DNA of 39,449 nucleotides from NCBI GenBank assembly GCA_020054815.1, contig JAIHAN010000006.1, forward strand, positions 1 through 39,449, given 5' to 3'. Positions 8,989 to 16,407 of the stretch are shown piece after piece. The DNA is from Peptococcaceae bacterium (GTDB taxonomy: Bacteria; Bacillota; Peptococcia; DRI-13). The notes under the pieces are model-generated. The model was given only the letters and a program-made list of their open reading frames with translations, was not told the origin of the DNA and did not search any database. A program made the translations under genes and the position numbers. Numbering within the stretch: position 1 is the first letter of the stretch; each line of letters opens with the position of its first letter.

Positions 8989-9017
8989 GCATAAAACTCC
9001 CTATTTTACCCATACTA
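8989..9017 (+). promoter_or_regulatory. Forespore (sigma-F/G type) promoter of yyaC
   Basis: GCATA (8989-8993), a 17-base spacer and CATACTA (9011-9017) match the sigma-G consensus (gHATR and CATWMTA), which overlaps the sigma-F consensus. It lies 28 bases before the yyaC start codon, which suits expression inside the forespore. Confidence 0.7.
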
Positions 9018-9045
9018 CCATAGACCAACTTCCCGGAGGTGGTTT

Positions 9046-9669
9046 ATGGTAAACCTATCCCAGTTCTTTAAGAAAAGCCCTGCTCCTTCCGAGAGAGAGG
9101 GAAGCCTGAGGGTACACATGGAGGAACCGCTGGCTGTCACAAAACTCTCGGATTTCCTGGCCCGTTTTTTAGAAGAGGGCAATTTTTTAAATAATAAACC
9201 TGTTATTTTTTGTATAGGAACCGACCGTTCCACGGGTGATAGTTTAGGCCCGCTCACAGGGATGCGCCTGGCCACCCTTTTGAGAGGCAGCAGTATACCT
9301 GTGTATGGAACCCTTGATGAACCTGTTCACGCCACTAACCTGCAAGAGTATGTAAATTTGATTGAAAAAAAATGGTCCGGTCATCCCGTTATTGCTATAG
9401 ACGCTTGTTTAGGCCTGGCGGCTAATGTAGGAACCATTTTAGCGGATGATAAGCCCCTTAGGCCGGGAGCCGGTGTTCATAAGGCTTTACCGGAAGTGGG
9501 TAATATCAGTTTTTCCGGTATTGTCAATGTAGGTGGTTTTATGGAATTTCAAGTCTTGCAGAACACACGCCTCAGTCTTGTCTATAAGATGTCCCATGTG
9601 ATTGCCAATAGTATTTTTCTGGGCTTACGCAAAAATGAATTCCCGGGTAGACAGCTTCAGGCCAAATAA
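9046..9669 (+). CDS. yyaC: YyaC-family putative sporulation protein (HyaD/GPR-like fold)
   Basis: The 207-residue protein has the YyaC signature FCIGTDRSTGDSLGP (about 55-69), then DEPVHATNL and VIAIDACLG. The family is related in fold to the spore protease GPR and hydrogenase maturation proteases and is restricted to sporulating Firmicutes; its substrate is not established. The ATG has a GGAGGTG ribosome binding site six bases upstream. A forespore-type promoter lies at 8989-9017. It is the only clear gene left of oriC on the plus strand, so it is transcribed against the replication fork, as tolerable for a gene silent in growing cells. Confidence 0.88.
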   Translation: MVNLSQFFKKSPAPSEREGSLRVHMEEPLAVTKLSDFLARFLEEGNFLNNKPVIFCIGTDRSTGDSLGPLTGMRLATLLRGSSIPVYGTLDEPVHATNLQEYVNLIEKKWSGHPVIAIDACLGLAANVGTILADDKPLRPGAGVHKALPEVGNISFSGIVNVGGFMEFQVLQNTRLSLVYKMSHVIANSIFLGLRKNEFPGRQLQAK

Positions 9670-9671
9670 AC

Positions 9672-9693
9672 GAGGGCACGCAAATGTGCCCTC
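9672..9693. terminator. Bidirectional terminator between yyaC and ykuS
   Basis: GAGGGCAC and GTGCCCTC are exact 8-bp arms around a six-base loop, followed on the plus strand by TCATTTT. It sits between the convergent yyaC and ykuS stop codons, so it can end both transcripts. Confidence 0.75.
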
Positions 9694-9698
9694 TCATT

Positions 9699-9956
9699 TT
9701 AATGCAATCTTTCCTTTGCAATGCGTACAACCTCTTCCGCCGTCAATCCTGCCGCGCTGATGACAGAAGCCTTGGTGTCTGTATCCTGTATGCCCATGAG
9801 GTTATCATTCATCCCACTTACCACAATCATTGAAGCATTGCGAAAGTCTCCCTGGTTTCCTTGCTGGTCCATGGCCACCGTTGTAAAGCCTGCCTGTTCC
9901 AAAGCCTGTTTTATCTGGGTTAGTCCGCCTTCTACGGCAATTGTTTTATTTTGCAA
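9699..9956 (-). CDS. YkuS family (UPF0180) small protein
   Basis: This is an 85-residue soluble protein of unknown function. The pattern IAVEGGLTQIKQALEQAGF at the N-terminus and VVSGMNDNLMGIQDTDTKASVISAAG in the middle is characteristic of the YkuS/UPF0180 family found in spore-forming Firmicutes. I chose TTG at 9956 as the start, because GGAGG lies eight bases upstream and family members begin just before IAVEGGL. A GTG at 9965 would fall inside the ribosome binding site. It is a single-gene unit converging on yyaC. Confidence 0.8.
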   Translation of the reverse strand: MQNKTIAVEGGLTQIKQALEQAGFTTVAMDQQGNQGDFRNASMIVVSGMNDNLMGIQDTDTKASVISAAGLTAEEVVRIAKERLH

Positions 9957-10045
9957 GATCTTCACCTCCGTAAATTTCTCACGTCTTATTATTCGTGAAG
10001 TGAGGAATTGTTATACTCCGGAGGCACCATAATCTCCGTGTAAAC

Positions 10046-10087
10046 TAAAAGCCCTTTCTAGTAAGGGGTTTACTAGATAAGGGCTTC
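10046..10087 (-). terminator. Terminator of the M23 peptidase-bactofilin operon
   Basis: AAGCCCTTATCTAGTAA pairs with TTACTAGAAAGGGCTT on the minus strand, with one mismatch or bulge, and ends TTTTAG. It lies right after the bactofilin stop codon. Confidence 0.75.
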
Positions 10088-10091
10088 TTTA

Positions 10092-10487
10092 CTATTTTGC
10101 CGCGGTATCCTTAGAAACATTTTTTTCTTCCTCTTTTTCCATGAGGCAATTGCCTTTAAATACCGCTCCTTCTTCGATAATTAAGTTTTTGACCTTCATA
10201 TCACCAAAAACTTTGCCTGAGGGGGAAAGGTCTACTTTACCCGAAGCCACGATATTTCCCTTTAAGTATCCTCCCACCAGAACATTACGCCCTTCTACAT
10301 GGGCCTCCACACGTCCACTTTCGCCTATTACCAGGTCACCTTTCGTTTTGATTTCCCCCTGAAAGGAACCGTCGATGCGCACGGTACCGGTAGCTGTAAT
10401 CACACCCTGAAAATGTGTGTCTTTACCGATCAAGGTATCAACTTTTTCAAAATTGGCAGGTGTTTCTACAGGCTTTTTCCCAAACAT
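10092..10487 (-). CDS. Bactofilin (polymer-forming cytoskeletal protein)
   Basis: The roughly 131-residue product is a single bactofilin domain (DUF583) with repeats of a right-handed beta-helix (DTHFQGVITATGTVRIDGS, GEIKTKGDLVIGESGRVEA, GNIVASGKVDLSPSGKVFG) flanked by short polar tails. Bactofilins polymerise without nucleotide and often scaffold cell-wall enzymes. An ATG at 10505 overlaps the stop of the upstream M23 peptidase (TAATG), but the ATG at 10487 has AGGAG nine bases upstream and gives the family-typical MFGKK start, so I chose it. The pairing with an M23 peptidase suggests it localises that peptidase, perhaps during sporulation or cell shaping. Confidence 0.88.
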   Translation of the reverse strand: MFGKKPVETPANFEKVDTLIGKDTHFQGVITATGTVRIDGSFQGEIKTKGDLVIGESGRVEAHVEGRNVLVGGYLKGNIVASGKVDLSPSGKVFGDMKVKNLIIEEGAVFKGNCLMEKEEEKNVSKDTAAK

Positions 10488-10504
10488 CTTCTCACTCTCC
10501 TGCA

Positions 10505-11644
10505 TTAATGCTTTAATTCGTTCAGTGGATTAATCCATTTACCATTCTTGGCCACACCGAAATGGAGATGGGGACCGGTACTCCGGCCTGTACTTCCCAG
10601 GCGGGCGATAATCTGGCCTTTCTTCACCTTATCCCCTTCCTTCACCAGGAGGGAAGAATTGTGGGCGTACTGGGTAACATAGCCATAGCCGTGGGAGATT
10701 AAGATGTTTTTACCCCAGCCGGCTTTCCATCCTGCAAAAGTGACGACCCCGTCTGCCGCAGCTCTAATGGGTGTACCGTAAGGTCCGGCCAGGTCTATGC
10801 CCGGGTGAAACTCACTGCCGCGGTGGGAGTAGGGATTCTTCCGCCAGCCAAAGGGGGAGGTCAAACGCCCCATCATAGGCCAGGCCGTGGGACGGGCATT
10901 TTCATAGGCCAGTTGTTTCTCTACATCATTTTTAAGTTTATCGATATTTTCCGCCTGCTGGGTGAGGAGGGCGTCCATTAGGGCCAACTGCTCTTTCAGT
11001 TCTTCCAGGGTATCCATTTCCCCTTCAAGAGCAGGCAGCTCCATGACTTCTTGCTGTTCTGAAACCTGTTGGTCATTGGCGGAAACCAAGCCGGTGTCGG
11101 CAGGTTCTTCCGCTATATAAGGAATCATGGCGTTTTGTGGCAGCTGTATCTGATTTGTCCCGGGGCCACCCAGCCCCATGGTCATAAACTGGTAACGGCC
11201 AAAGCTTCTTGAACTCTCCAGTACTCTAACGGCCTTCTCTTCTCTCACACCTTTGGTCAGGCCCACTTTGGCCCTAATTTCAGAGTCCAGCTTAATTAAA
11301 GCCTGGAGTTTCTGGGCCATATCGCCCGTAATCCCTTTTAACTCCTTGATTTCCTTGGCCTGAGCCATATTAATTTGTTTTAGCTCCTCATTCTCCCTGG
11401 CCACATAGTTAAGATAAAAGTATCCCGTGACAAAATACCCTACAATTAAAACACATGTGGCACTGATGGCGACACAACATTTGACAAGCCACATGGGAAC
11501 GTTATAGCTCTTAACAGCTGTTCCGTGGGTATTAGGGATAATCATCATTGTCAGGGAAGAGGGCTTTTTCTTTTTTTCTTTTGTTTTCTTTCTCTTAAGA
11601 CGCCCTACTTTCTCAAGTAATGCGGCGATGTAAAACTTTAGCAT
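10505..11644 (-). CDS. M23 family metallopeptidase, membrane-anchored
   Basis: This is a murein endopeptidase of about 379 residues. A very basic cytoplasmic tail (KRKKTKEKKKK) is followed by one membrane segment (about MWLVKCCVAISATCVLIVGYF), a coiled-coil-prone external region, and a C-terminal LytM domain. Zinc-ligand motifs are present: HPGID (H-x3-D) and HLHFG (HxH). The ATG at 11644 was chosen because GGGAGG lies 11 bases upstream; a longer frame from TTG at 11719 has no such support. The stop overlaps or abuts bactofilin translation. The architecture resembles SpoIIQ-type and DipM-type peptidases working with a scaffold, but a specific role is inference. Confidence 0.87.
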   Translation of the reverse strand: MLKFYIAALLEKVGRLKRKKTKEKKKKPSSLTMMIIPNTHGTAVKSYNVPMWLVKCCVAISATCVLIVGYFVTGYFYLNYVARENEELKQINMAQAKEIKELKGITGDMAQKLQALIKLDSEIRAKVGLTKGVREEKAVRVLESSRSFGRYQFMTMGLGGPGTNQIQLPQNAMIPYIAEEPADTGLVSANDQQVSEQQEVMELPALEGEMDTLEELKEQLALMDALLTQQAENIDKLKNDVEKQLAYENARPTAWPMMGRLTSPFGWRKNPYSHRGSEFHPGIDLAGPYGTPIRAAADGVVTFAGWKAGWGKNILISHGYGYVTQYAHNSSLLVKEGDKVKKGQIIARLGSTGRSTGPHLHFGVAKNGKWINPLNELKH

Positions 11645-11770
11645 CTGCCAACCTGCCTCCCGGGATGAAGTAGTTCCAGAATCGGGCAGTAATATCAGTA
11701 GGTTTATTCGACATTCCAATCATAAATCCTTCCCCAGAATGGACAGTTTTACTCTAATTTTATTTTATTA

Positions 11771-12274
11771 CTACTTTTCACCTCTGGCTGCTTTGGCAAT
11801 GGCTTCTTCTTCTTCCTGGGAAAGCTGGTATGACGACTTTCCACCCTTGACGGGTTTGGCATAAGTACGGGCATCATCACGCCCATAGATACTGCTGATA
11901 ACAACACCGTTCCCCTGGCTGTTTAAAAGGGCGATGGCATAGCTTAAATCTCCCCCCATATCCCGGAAGGCATTGAAACGAACGATGCCCACTTTTTGTA
12001 CACTGTTTTTGGCCATGGTTTCTACTGTACTCAACCTGTCTTCCTGGATATCCAGTTTAAAAAGAACCTGCTCCAGGGTTTTAGCATTATTCCACATTAA
12101 TTCCTCAAGATTTTTTCCTTCTACTCCCCGCATCAGGGTTTTATACTGTTTGGCCAATTTGTTAAGCCGGATAATAACCAGCAAAAAAATAATTAAACCC
12201 AGGGCAAAAGCACCTAACAATCCAAGGACTATCAGTGAATAATTCTGGGATACCCAGTTGAGCAGTGCCTCCAA
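11771..12274 (-). CDS. DUF4446 family protein
   Basis: This is a 167-residue protein with one N-terminal membrane segment (LIVLGLLGAFALGLIIFLLVI), a helical stretch, and a soluble domain reading VGIVRFNAFRDMGGDLSYAIALLNSQGNGVVISSIYGRD. That pattern is diagnostic of DUF4446, often found near parB in Clostridia. Function is unknown. The TTG start has GGAGG about 12 bases upstream, slightly far. It lies 47 bases after the PLP enzyme gene and is probably co-transcribed with it. Confidence 0.85.
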   Translation of the reverse strand: MEALLNWVSQNYSLIVLGLLGAFALGLIIFLLVIIRLNKLAKQYKTLMRGVEGKNLEELMWNNAKTLEQVLFKLDIQEDRLSTVETMAKNSVQKVGIVRFNAFRDMGGDLSYAIALLNSQGNGVVISSIYGRDDARTYAKPVKGGKSSYQLSQEEEEAIAKAARGEK

Positions 12275-12321
12275 AACAACTCATCCTCCTCAAATATCTC
12301 TCATCTAATTACTTAAATCTT

Positions 12322-13419
12322 TTATTGTACCAGACCCCGTGCTGCTACCGGCCATTTGTCATAAACAGAACCGTTTTTCATTACTATAACTTCATTGGCT
12401 AAATTAACGGCTGTACAGGCATGATTAGGGATAATGCACAGTTTTTCTCCCAGCTCCGGCAGGGGACCTTCCCCGGTAACCTTAATAATGCCATGTTCCT
12501 CGGAAAGTCTCTCCAGGAGTAAATGGGGATATCCCAGGATAATACCAAAACCCTGTACCACCGACATGCCATGGGCCCCTTTATCCAGGGCAAGAGTCTT
12601 GCTCCCCGCATCAATGACCAGCCTGTCTTTTGCCGGCCTGCTAATCACTGTAGAAACCACCTGCAAAGCGCATTGTTCTGCTTTGGCCACACCTAAACCC
12701 ACCTGAATGGCATCATAAAAAACGTAATTACCGGGCCTTATTTCGGTCACTCCCGGCACCTGGAGATTGTAAAGTGCCGTTGGTGTGGAGCCTACGGAGA
12801 CTTCCAGTTCTTTGATACCATTATGCTCCAGAAGCTTGGCCAGTTCTGCCATTTGCCGTCCTTCCTCAAGGCCAATATCCGGTATTCTCTCAGGACTGGA
12901 GCCATAGGCATGTCCCGCATGTGTCATCAAGCCAACGACCTCCAGATGAGGAAGTTGCTGCAGTTCTTTCACAAAATCTACCACATGGGGGCCTGGGATG
13001 AGCCCACAGCGGTGTAAGCCCGTATCTATTTCAATCATCACGGGCAGCAGTATATTCCTTGTCCCTGCCCACGCACTTAACTCTGCAGCATTTATTTGGT
13101 TATCGACAGCCACCGTAATCCTCGCCTTTTGTGCCAGGTCCAGAAGGCGAAGGATTTTTTCTTTCCCTACAATCTGGTAAGCCACTAAGATGTCTTTGAT
13201 TCCCGCCTCAATCATCACTTCCGCTTCCCCTAAGGTAGCCACAGTAACACCTACGGCTCCGGCCTCCATTTGACGAAGGGCAATCTGGGGCATTTTATGG
13301 GCCTTGATATGGGGACGCAATTTCACGCCTTTTTCTTTAGCTCTCCGGGCCATGGTTTGAATATTGTTTTCCAAAATTTCAAGGTTCACACTAAGATATG
13401 GTGTTAACAAACCGCTCAT
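12322..13419 (-). CDS. D-threonine aldolase / D-serine dehydratase-like PLP enzyme
   Basis: This is a 365-residue fold-type III PLP enzyme of the alanine-racemase-like D-TA family. The cofactor lysine is expected in RPHIKAHK (residues 35-42, Lys39). The barrel continues with IEIDTGLHRCGL and GLMTHAGHAYG, and the C-terminal IPNHACTAVNL supplies the His-x-Cys metal site known from D-serine dehydratase and D-threonine aldolase. It should act on a D-hydroxy amino acid using PLP and a divalent metal; the true substrate cannot be read from sequence. It follows the DUF554 gene by 17 bases. It is not a classical alanine racemase, which lacks this C-terminal metal motif. Confidence 0.85.
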   Translation of the reverse strand: MSGLLTPYLSVNLEILENNIQTMARRAKEKGVKLRPHIKAHKMPQIALRQMEAGAVGVTVATLGEAEVMIEAGIKDILVAYQIVGKEKILRLLDLAQKARITVAVDNQINAAELSAWAGTRNILLPVMIEIDTGLHRCGLIPGPHVVDFVKELQQLPHLEVVGLMTHAGHAYGSSPERIPDIGLEEGRQMAELAKLLEHNGIKELEVSVGSTPTALYNLQVPGVTEIRPGNYVFYDAIQVGLGVAKAEQCALQVVSTVISRPAKDRLVIDAGSKTLALDKGAHGMSVVQGFGIILGYPHLLLERLSEEHGIIKVTGEGPLPELGEKLCIIPNHACTAVNLANEVIVMKNGSVYDKWPVAARGLVQ

Positions 13420-13436
13420 AACTATCCCCTTTACAT

Positions 13437-14135
13437 CTAAACTAACCCTGGAAAAAACCTGGCCACCATACTGGTAAGGATCACCACTACCAGCACTGCC
13501 GGTAAAAGATTGGCTACCTTAATCTGCTTTATCCCCAAAACATTAAGACCGATGGCTACGATGAGAATTCCCCCCGTAGCTGTTAGCTCTGCGATAATGG
13601 CCTCGGTTAATAAAGCTTTTACGGCTCCAGCCAGCAGGGTGATACTTCCCTGGTAGACAAAAACGGGCAAAGCGGAAAAAACCACCCCCAGGCCCATGGT
13701 GGAAGAAAAAATAATGGCCGAAATCCCGTCCAGGGCAGACTTTACATAGAGAACCTTATGCTGGCCAGTGAGCCCGCTCTCAATGGGCCCCATAATGGCC
13801 ATAGCCCCTACACAGTAAATCAGGCTGGCGGAAACAAAGCCCCGCACAAACTCACCTTCCCGGGAGCCAATCATGGCCTGGAGTCTTTGCCCTAAGGCCT
13901 CCAGGAAACGGTCTATATCCAGCCACTCACCAATGATAGCCCCTATAACCAGGCTGAGTATGACGAGCAGCTCGTTATTAGTTTTAAAGGCCATCTTCAT
14001 TCCTATCAAAAGAACGGATAAGCCCAGTCCTTGCATAATAATGTCCTTGTACCGCTCTTGTATTCCCGTGCGTAGAAACAACCCTACGACCGCTCCTGCA
14101 ATGATAGCTGCAGCATTAACGATAGTCCCTGTCAT
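13437..14135 (-). CDS. DUF554 family membrane protein (YdfK-like)
   Basis: This is a 232-residue polytopic protein starting MTGTIVNAAAIIAGAVVGLFL, with GAIIGEWLDID and GPIESGLTGQHKVLYVKSALDG motifs typical of DUF554 (YdfK/YqgA). About seven hydrophobic segments are visible and function is unknown. A TATAAT on the minus strand (14176-14171) without a clear -35 suggests its own promoter, placing it at the head of a unit with the PLP enzyme and DUF4446 genes. Confidence 0.87.
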   Translation of the reverse strand: MTGTIVNAAAIIAGAVVGLFLRTGIQERYKDIIMQGLGLSVLLIGMKMAFKTNNELLVILSLVIGAIIGEWLDIDRFLEALGQRLQAMIGSREGEFVRGFVSASLIYCVGAMAIMGPIESGLTGQHKVLYVKSALDGISAIIFSSTMGLGVVFSALPVFVYQGSITLLAGAVKALLTEAIIAELTATGGILIVAIGLNVLGIKQIKVANLLPAVLVVVILTSMVARFFPGLV

Positions 14136-14253
14136 CTTTACCCCTATCTCCTCAATATATATTTCACTTTATTATAACTTACGAACCATTGCCGTGAACA
14201 GAGTCCCGGACAGCTTTATTAAATCTAGCTCACCCAATTTTGTGCAAATTAAA

Positions 14254-14270
14254 AGGCCCCGTTAGGGCCT
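14254..14270 (-). terminator. Intrinsic terminator after the orphan membrane ORF
   Basis: AGGCCC and GGGCCT are inverted arms on the minus strand, followed by TTTTAATTT. The hairpin overlaps the stop codon of the small frame at 14445-14269. Confidence 0.65.
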
Positions 14271-14445
14271 AAATGATTTTCCCGGGACGGGGTATGTAAC
14301 CACGTAATAGTAAATATGTTGCCATGGTAATATGAGTGGCCAGAGCTAAAAGAAACGTTAAAAAGGGATTCCAGCGTAAATCCACCCAATATCCGTAATA
14401 CTTGAGAATAAGGTTGGCAACTGTCGTGGACAGGGCAAATATCAC
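14269..14445 (-). CDS. Possible 58-residue membrane protein or gene remnant
   Basis: From GTG at 14445 the frame encodes a hydrophobic product with two membrane-like segments, including ALSTTVANLILKYYGYWVD and FLTFLLALATHITMATYLL, then a basic tail, RGYIPRPGK. Composition looks like real membrane protein, and a terminator overlaps the stop. However, no good ribosome binding site precedes the GTG, a stop codon lies directly upstream, and the 5' flank reads as hydrophobic protein in another frame. A truncated and frameshifted C-terminus of a longer membrane protein is as likely as a small gene. I do not recognise the family. Confidence 0.35.
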   Translation of the reverse strand: MIFALSTTVANLILKYYGYWVDLRWNPFLTFLLALATHITMATYLLLRGYIPRPGKII

Positions 14446-14510
14446 TTATATCTATTAGCTTTGGCAGTTTAATGGCAATTATGCGGCAAAGCTTTAAAAA
14501 GAACCCTAAA

Positions 14511-14544
14511 AATACGAAACCGCAAGGTATTCCCTTGCAGTTTC
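14511..14544 (-). terminator. Terminator of the hnd hydrogenase operon
   Basis: GAAACTGCAAGG pairs with CCTTGCGGTTTC (12 bp, one G-U) around a five-base loop on the minus strand, followed by GTATTTTTAG. It lies 11 bases after the hydA stop. Confidence 0.88.
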
Positions 14545-14554
14545 TTCATACATT

Positions 14555-16369
14555 TTATTCTTTTTCCTCACAGCAGGCAGCTTCTTTTTCACTATAGCAC
14601 TCTTCTTGAGCCACAAGCGCCACATATTTGGGTCTTTCAGTATAGTGTGTATGGAGGAGATGGTGAGATTTATGGCTGAGGGGTTTACCCAGATATTCTT
14701 CGTAGAGAGCCTTCACGGCAGGGTTGTCGTGGGATTTTCTTAAGGGCATTTCCCTATCTTCCTGGTAAATGGCACGAGCCCGTAAAACACGATAATCCTC
14801 GCTAAGTTTCATCCGCTCGGGACCACTCACGATAGGCTGCCCGCCACCGCCCACACAACCGCCGGGACAGGCCATGATTTCAATAAAGTGGTAGTCTGCT
14901 TCCCCGGCTTTTACTTTTTCTAATAGTTTACGGGCGTTATTTAAACCATGGGCTACGGCAACTTTCACTGTACCTAAAGGAGGAATCTCGATACTGGCTT
15001 CTTTAATCCCCTCTATCCCCCGTACAGCTACAAAGTCGACTTTTTCCAAAGTTTGTCCGGTAACAAACTCATAGACGGTTCTTAAGGCTGCTTCCATGAC
15101 GCCGCCGGTAGCACCGAAAATTAGACCTGCACCGGTTGTTATGCCCATAGGCAAATCATACTCTTCTTCAGGTAAAGACCTAAAGTCAATGCCTGCCTCC
15201 TTAATCATATCTGCCAATTCACGGGTAGTAAGCACTGCATCTACATCAGGGAAACCGCTGTCCTGCAGTTCCGGACGACCGCATTCAAACTTTTTCGCTG
15301 TACAGGGCATGACGGAAACAGAGAAGATCTTGGCCGGATCAATGCCGCTCTTTTCAGCATAGTAGGTTTTGGCCAGAGCCCCGAACATCTGCTGGGGCGA
15401 CTTAGCCGTAGAGAGATTAGCCAGGAATTCCGGGTAATGGTGTTCACAATACTTAACCCAGCCGGGGCTGCAGGAGGTAATCAAGGGCAGCTTGCCGCCT
15501 TCTTTAACACGTTCTAGTAATTCACTGCCCTCTTCCAGGATGGTTAGGTCAGCGGTAAAATCGGTGTCAAAAACCTTGTCAAAGCCCAAACGTCTCAAAG
15601 CTGCCACCATCTTTTTGGTTACGGATGTACCTACAGGATAACCAAATTCCTCTCCAAGAGCTACCCTGACAGCAGGGGCCGTTTGCACAACCACATGCTT
15701 ATCCGGGTCATTGAGGGCTTCCCATACTCTCTGTATATGGTCTTTTTCCCGCAGTGCGCCTACTGGACATACATTAATACACTGCCCGCAGAAAGTACAG
15801 TTGACTTCATTGAGGGTCCTGTGGAAAGGCGGCGCCACCAAGCTTTCAAAACCTCTCTCCGTTAAACCCAATACCCCCACACCCTGTACCTGATTACAAA
15901 CAGCGACACAGCGACGGCAAAGGATACACTTGTCTGGAATTCTTTCAATAGATGGTGAGGAGAGGTCAGGTTCAAAAGCGGTGTTGGCACCTGTAAAGCG
16001 AATATCCTTAATACCCAGCTTCTTGGCCAGGGCCTGGAGTTCACAATTTGTGCTCCTGTTACAGGTTAAACATTCCATGGGGTGATTGGAGAGAATTAAC
16101 TCTACCACAGCCTTTCTGGCTTCTCTGATGGCCGGTGTATTGGTTTTTACTTCCATTCCTTCAGCGACGGGATAAACACAGGATGCCTGTAAGCCCCTGG
16201 TCCCCTTTATCTCTACCAGGCAGACACGACAAGCACCGATTTTATTGATTTCTTTTAAATAACAGAGAGTAGGTATATCTATCCCGGCTTGTAGTGCGGC
16301 TTCAAGCACTGTGGTACCTGCAGGAACCCGCACTACTTGGCCGTCGATTGTTAAGGTTACCATTTCCAT
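14555..16369 (-). CDS. hndD: NAD-linked [FeFe] hydrogenase catalytic subunit HndD/HydA
   Basis: This 604-residue subunit makes or oxidises H2 at the H-cluster. Domains in order: 2Fe-2S plant-type ferredoxin (Cys36, 47, 50, 64); His-Cys3 4Fe-4S (His96, Cys100, 103, 109); two 4Fe-4S (Cys148-158 and 191-201); then the H domain with motifs TSCSPGW (about 298-304), MPCTAKK (about 354-360) and CPGGCVGGGGQP (about 501-512). The architecture matches the catalytic subunits of multimeric bifurcating hydrogenases. It is the last gene of the operon. The C-terminus ends in a Cys- and Glu-rich tail (ECYSEKEAACCEEKE) that I would not expect from the core fold. The maturases HydE, HydF and HydG are not in the window. 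Confidence 0.95.
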   Translation of the reverse strand: MEMVTLTIDGQVVRVPAGTTVLEAALQAGIDIPTLCYLKEINKIGACRVCLVEIKGTRGLQASCVYPVAEGMEVKTNTPAIREARKAVVELILSNHPMECLTCNRSTNCELQALAKKLGIKDIRFTGANTAFEPDLSSPSIERIPDKCILCRRCVAVCNQVQGVGVLGLTERGFESLVAPPFHRTLNEVNCTFCGQCINVCPVGALREKDHIQRVWEALNDPDKHVVVQTAPAVRVALGEEFGYPVGTSVTKKMVAALRRLGFDKVFDTDFTADLTILEEGSELLERVKEGGKLPLITSCSPGWVKYCEHHYPEFLANLSTAKSPQQMFGALAKTYYAEKSGIDPAKIFSVSVMPCTAKKFECGRPELQDSGFPDVDAVLTTRELADMIKEAGIDFRSLPEEEYDLPMGITTGAGLIFGATGGVMEAALRTVYEFVTGQTLEKVDFVAVRGIEGIKEASIEIPPLGTVKVAVAHGLNNARKLLEKVKAGEADYHFIEIMACPGGCVGGGGQPIVSGPERMKLSEDYRVLRARAIYQEDREMPLRKSHDNPAVKALYEEYLGKPLSHKSHHLLHTHYTERPKYVALVAQEECYSEKEAACCEEKE

Positions 16370-16407
16370 AAATAGTCACACTCCTCGACTCTATTTGGTA
16401 TGGGCCT

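Noticed and set aside
8642-9028. A 128-codon minus-strand frame overlapping the start of the YkvI-like gene
   Set aside because: It covers the YkvI N-terminus in another frame, is Gly- and Ser-rich after the first 40 codons, and has no ribosome binding site of note.
13860-14286. TCCCGGGA words that recall the Bacillus Noc-binding site
   Set aside because: None keeps the flanking ATT and AAT of ATTTCCCGGGAAAT, and they lie in coding or unrelated sequence.
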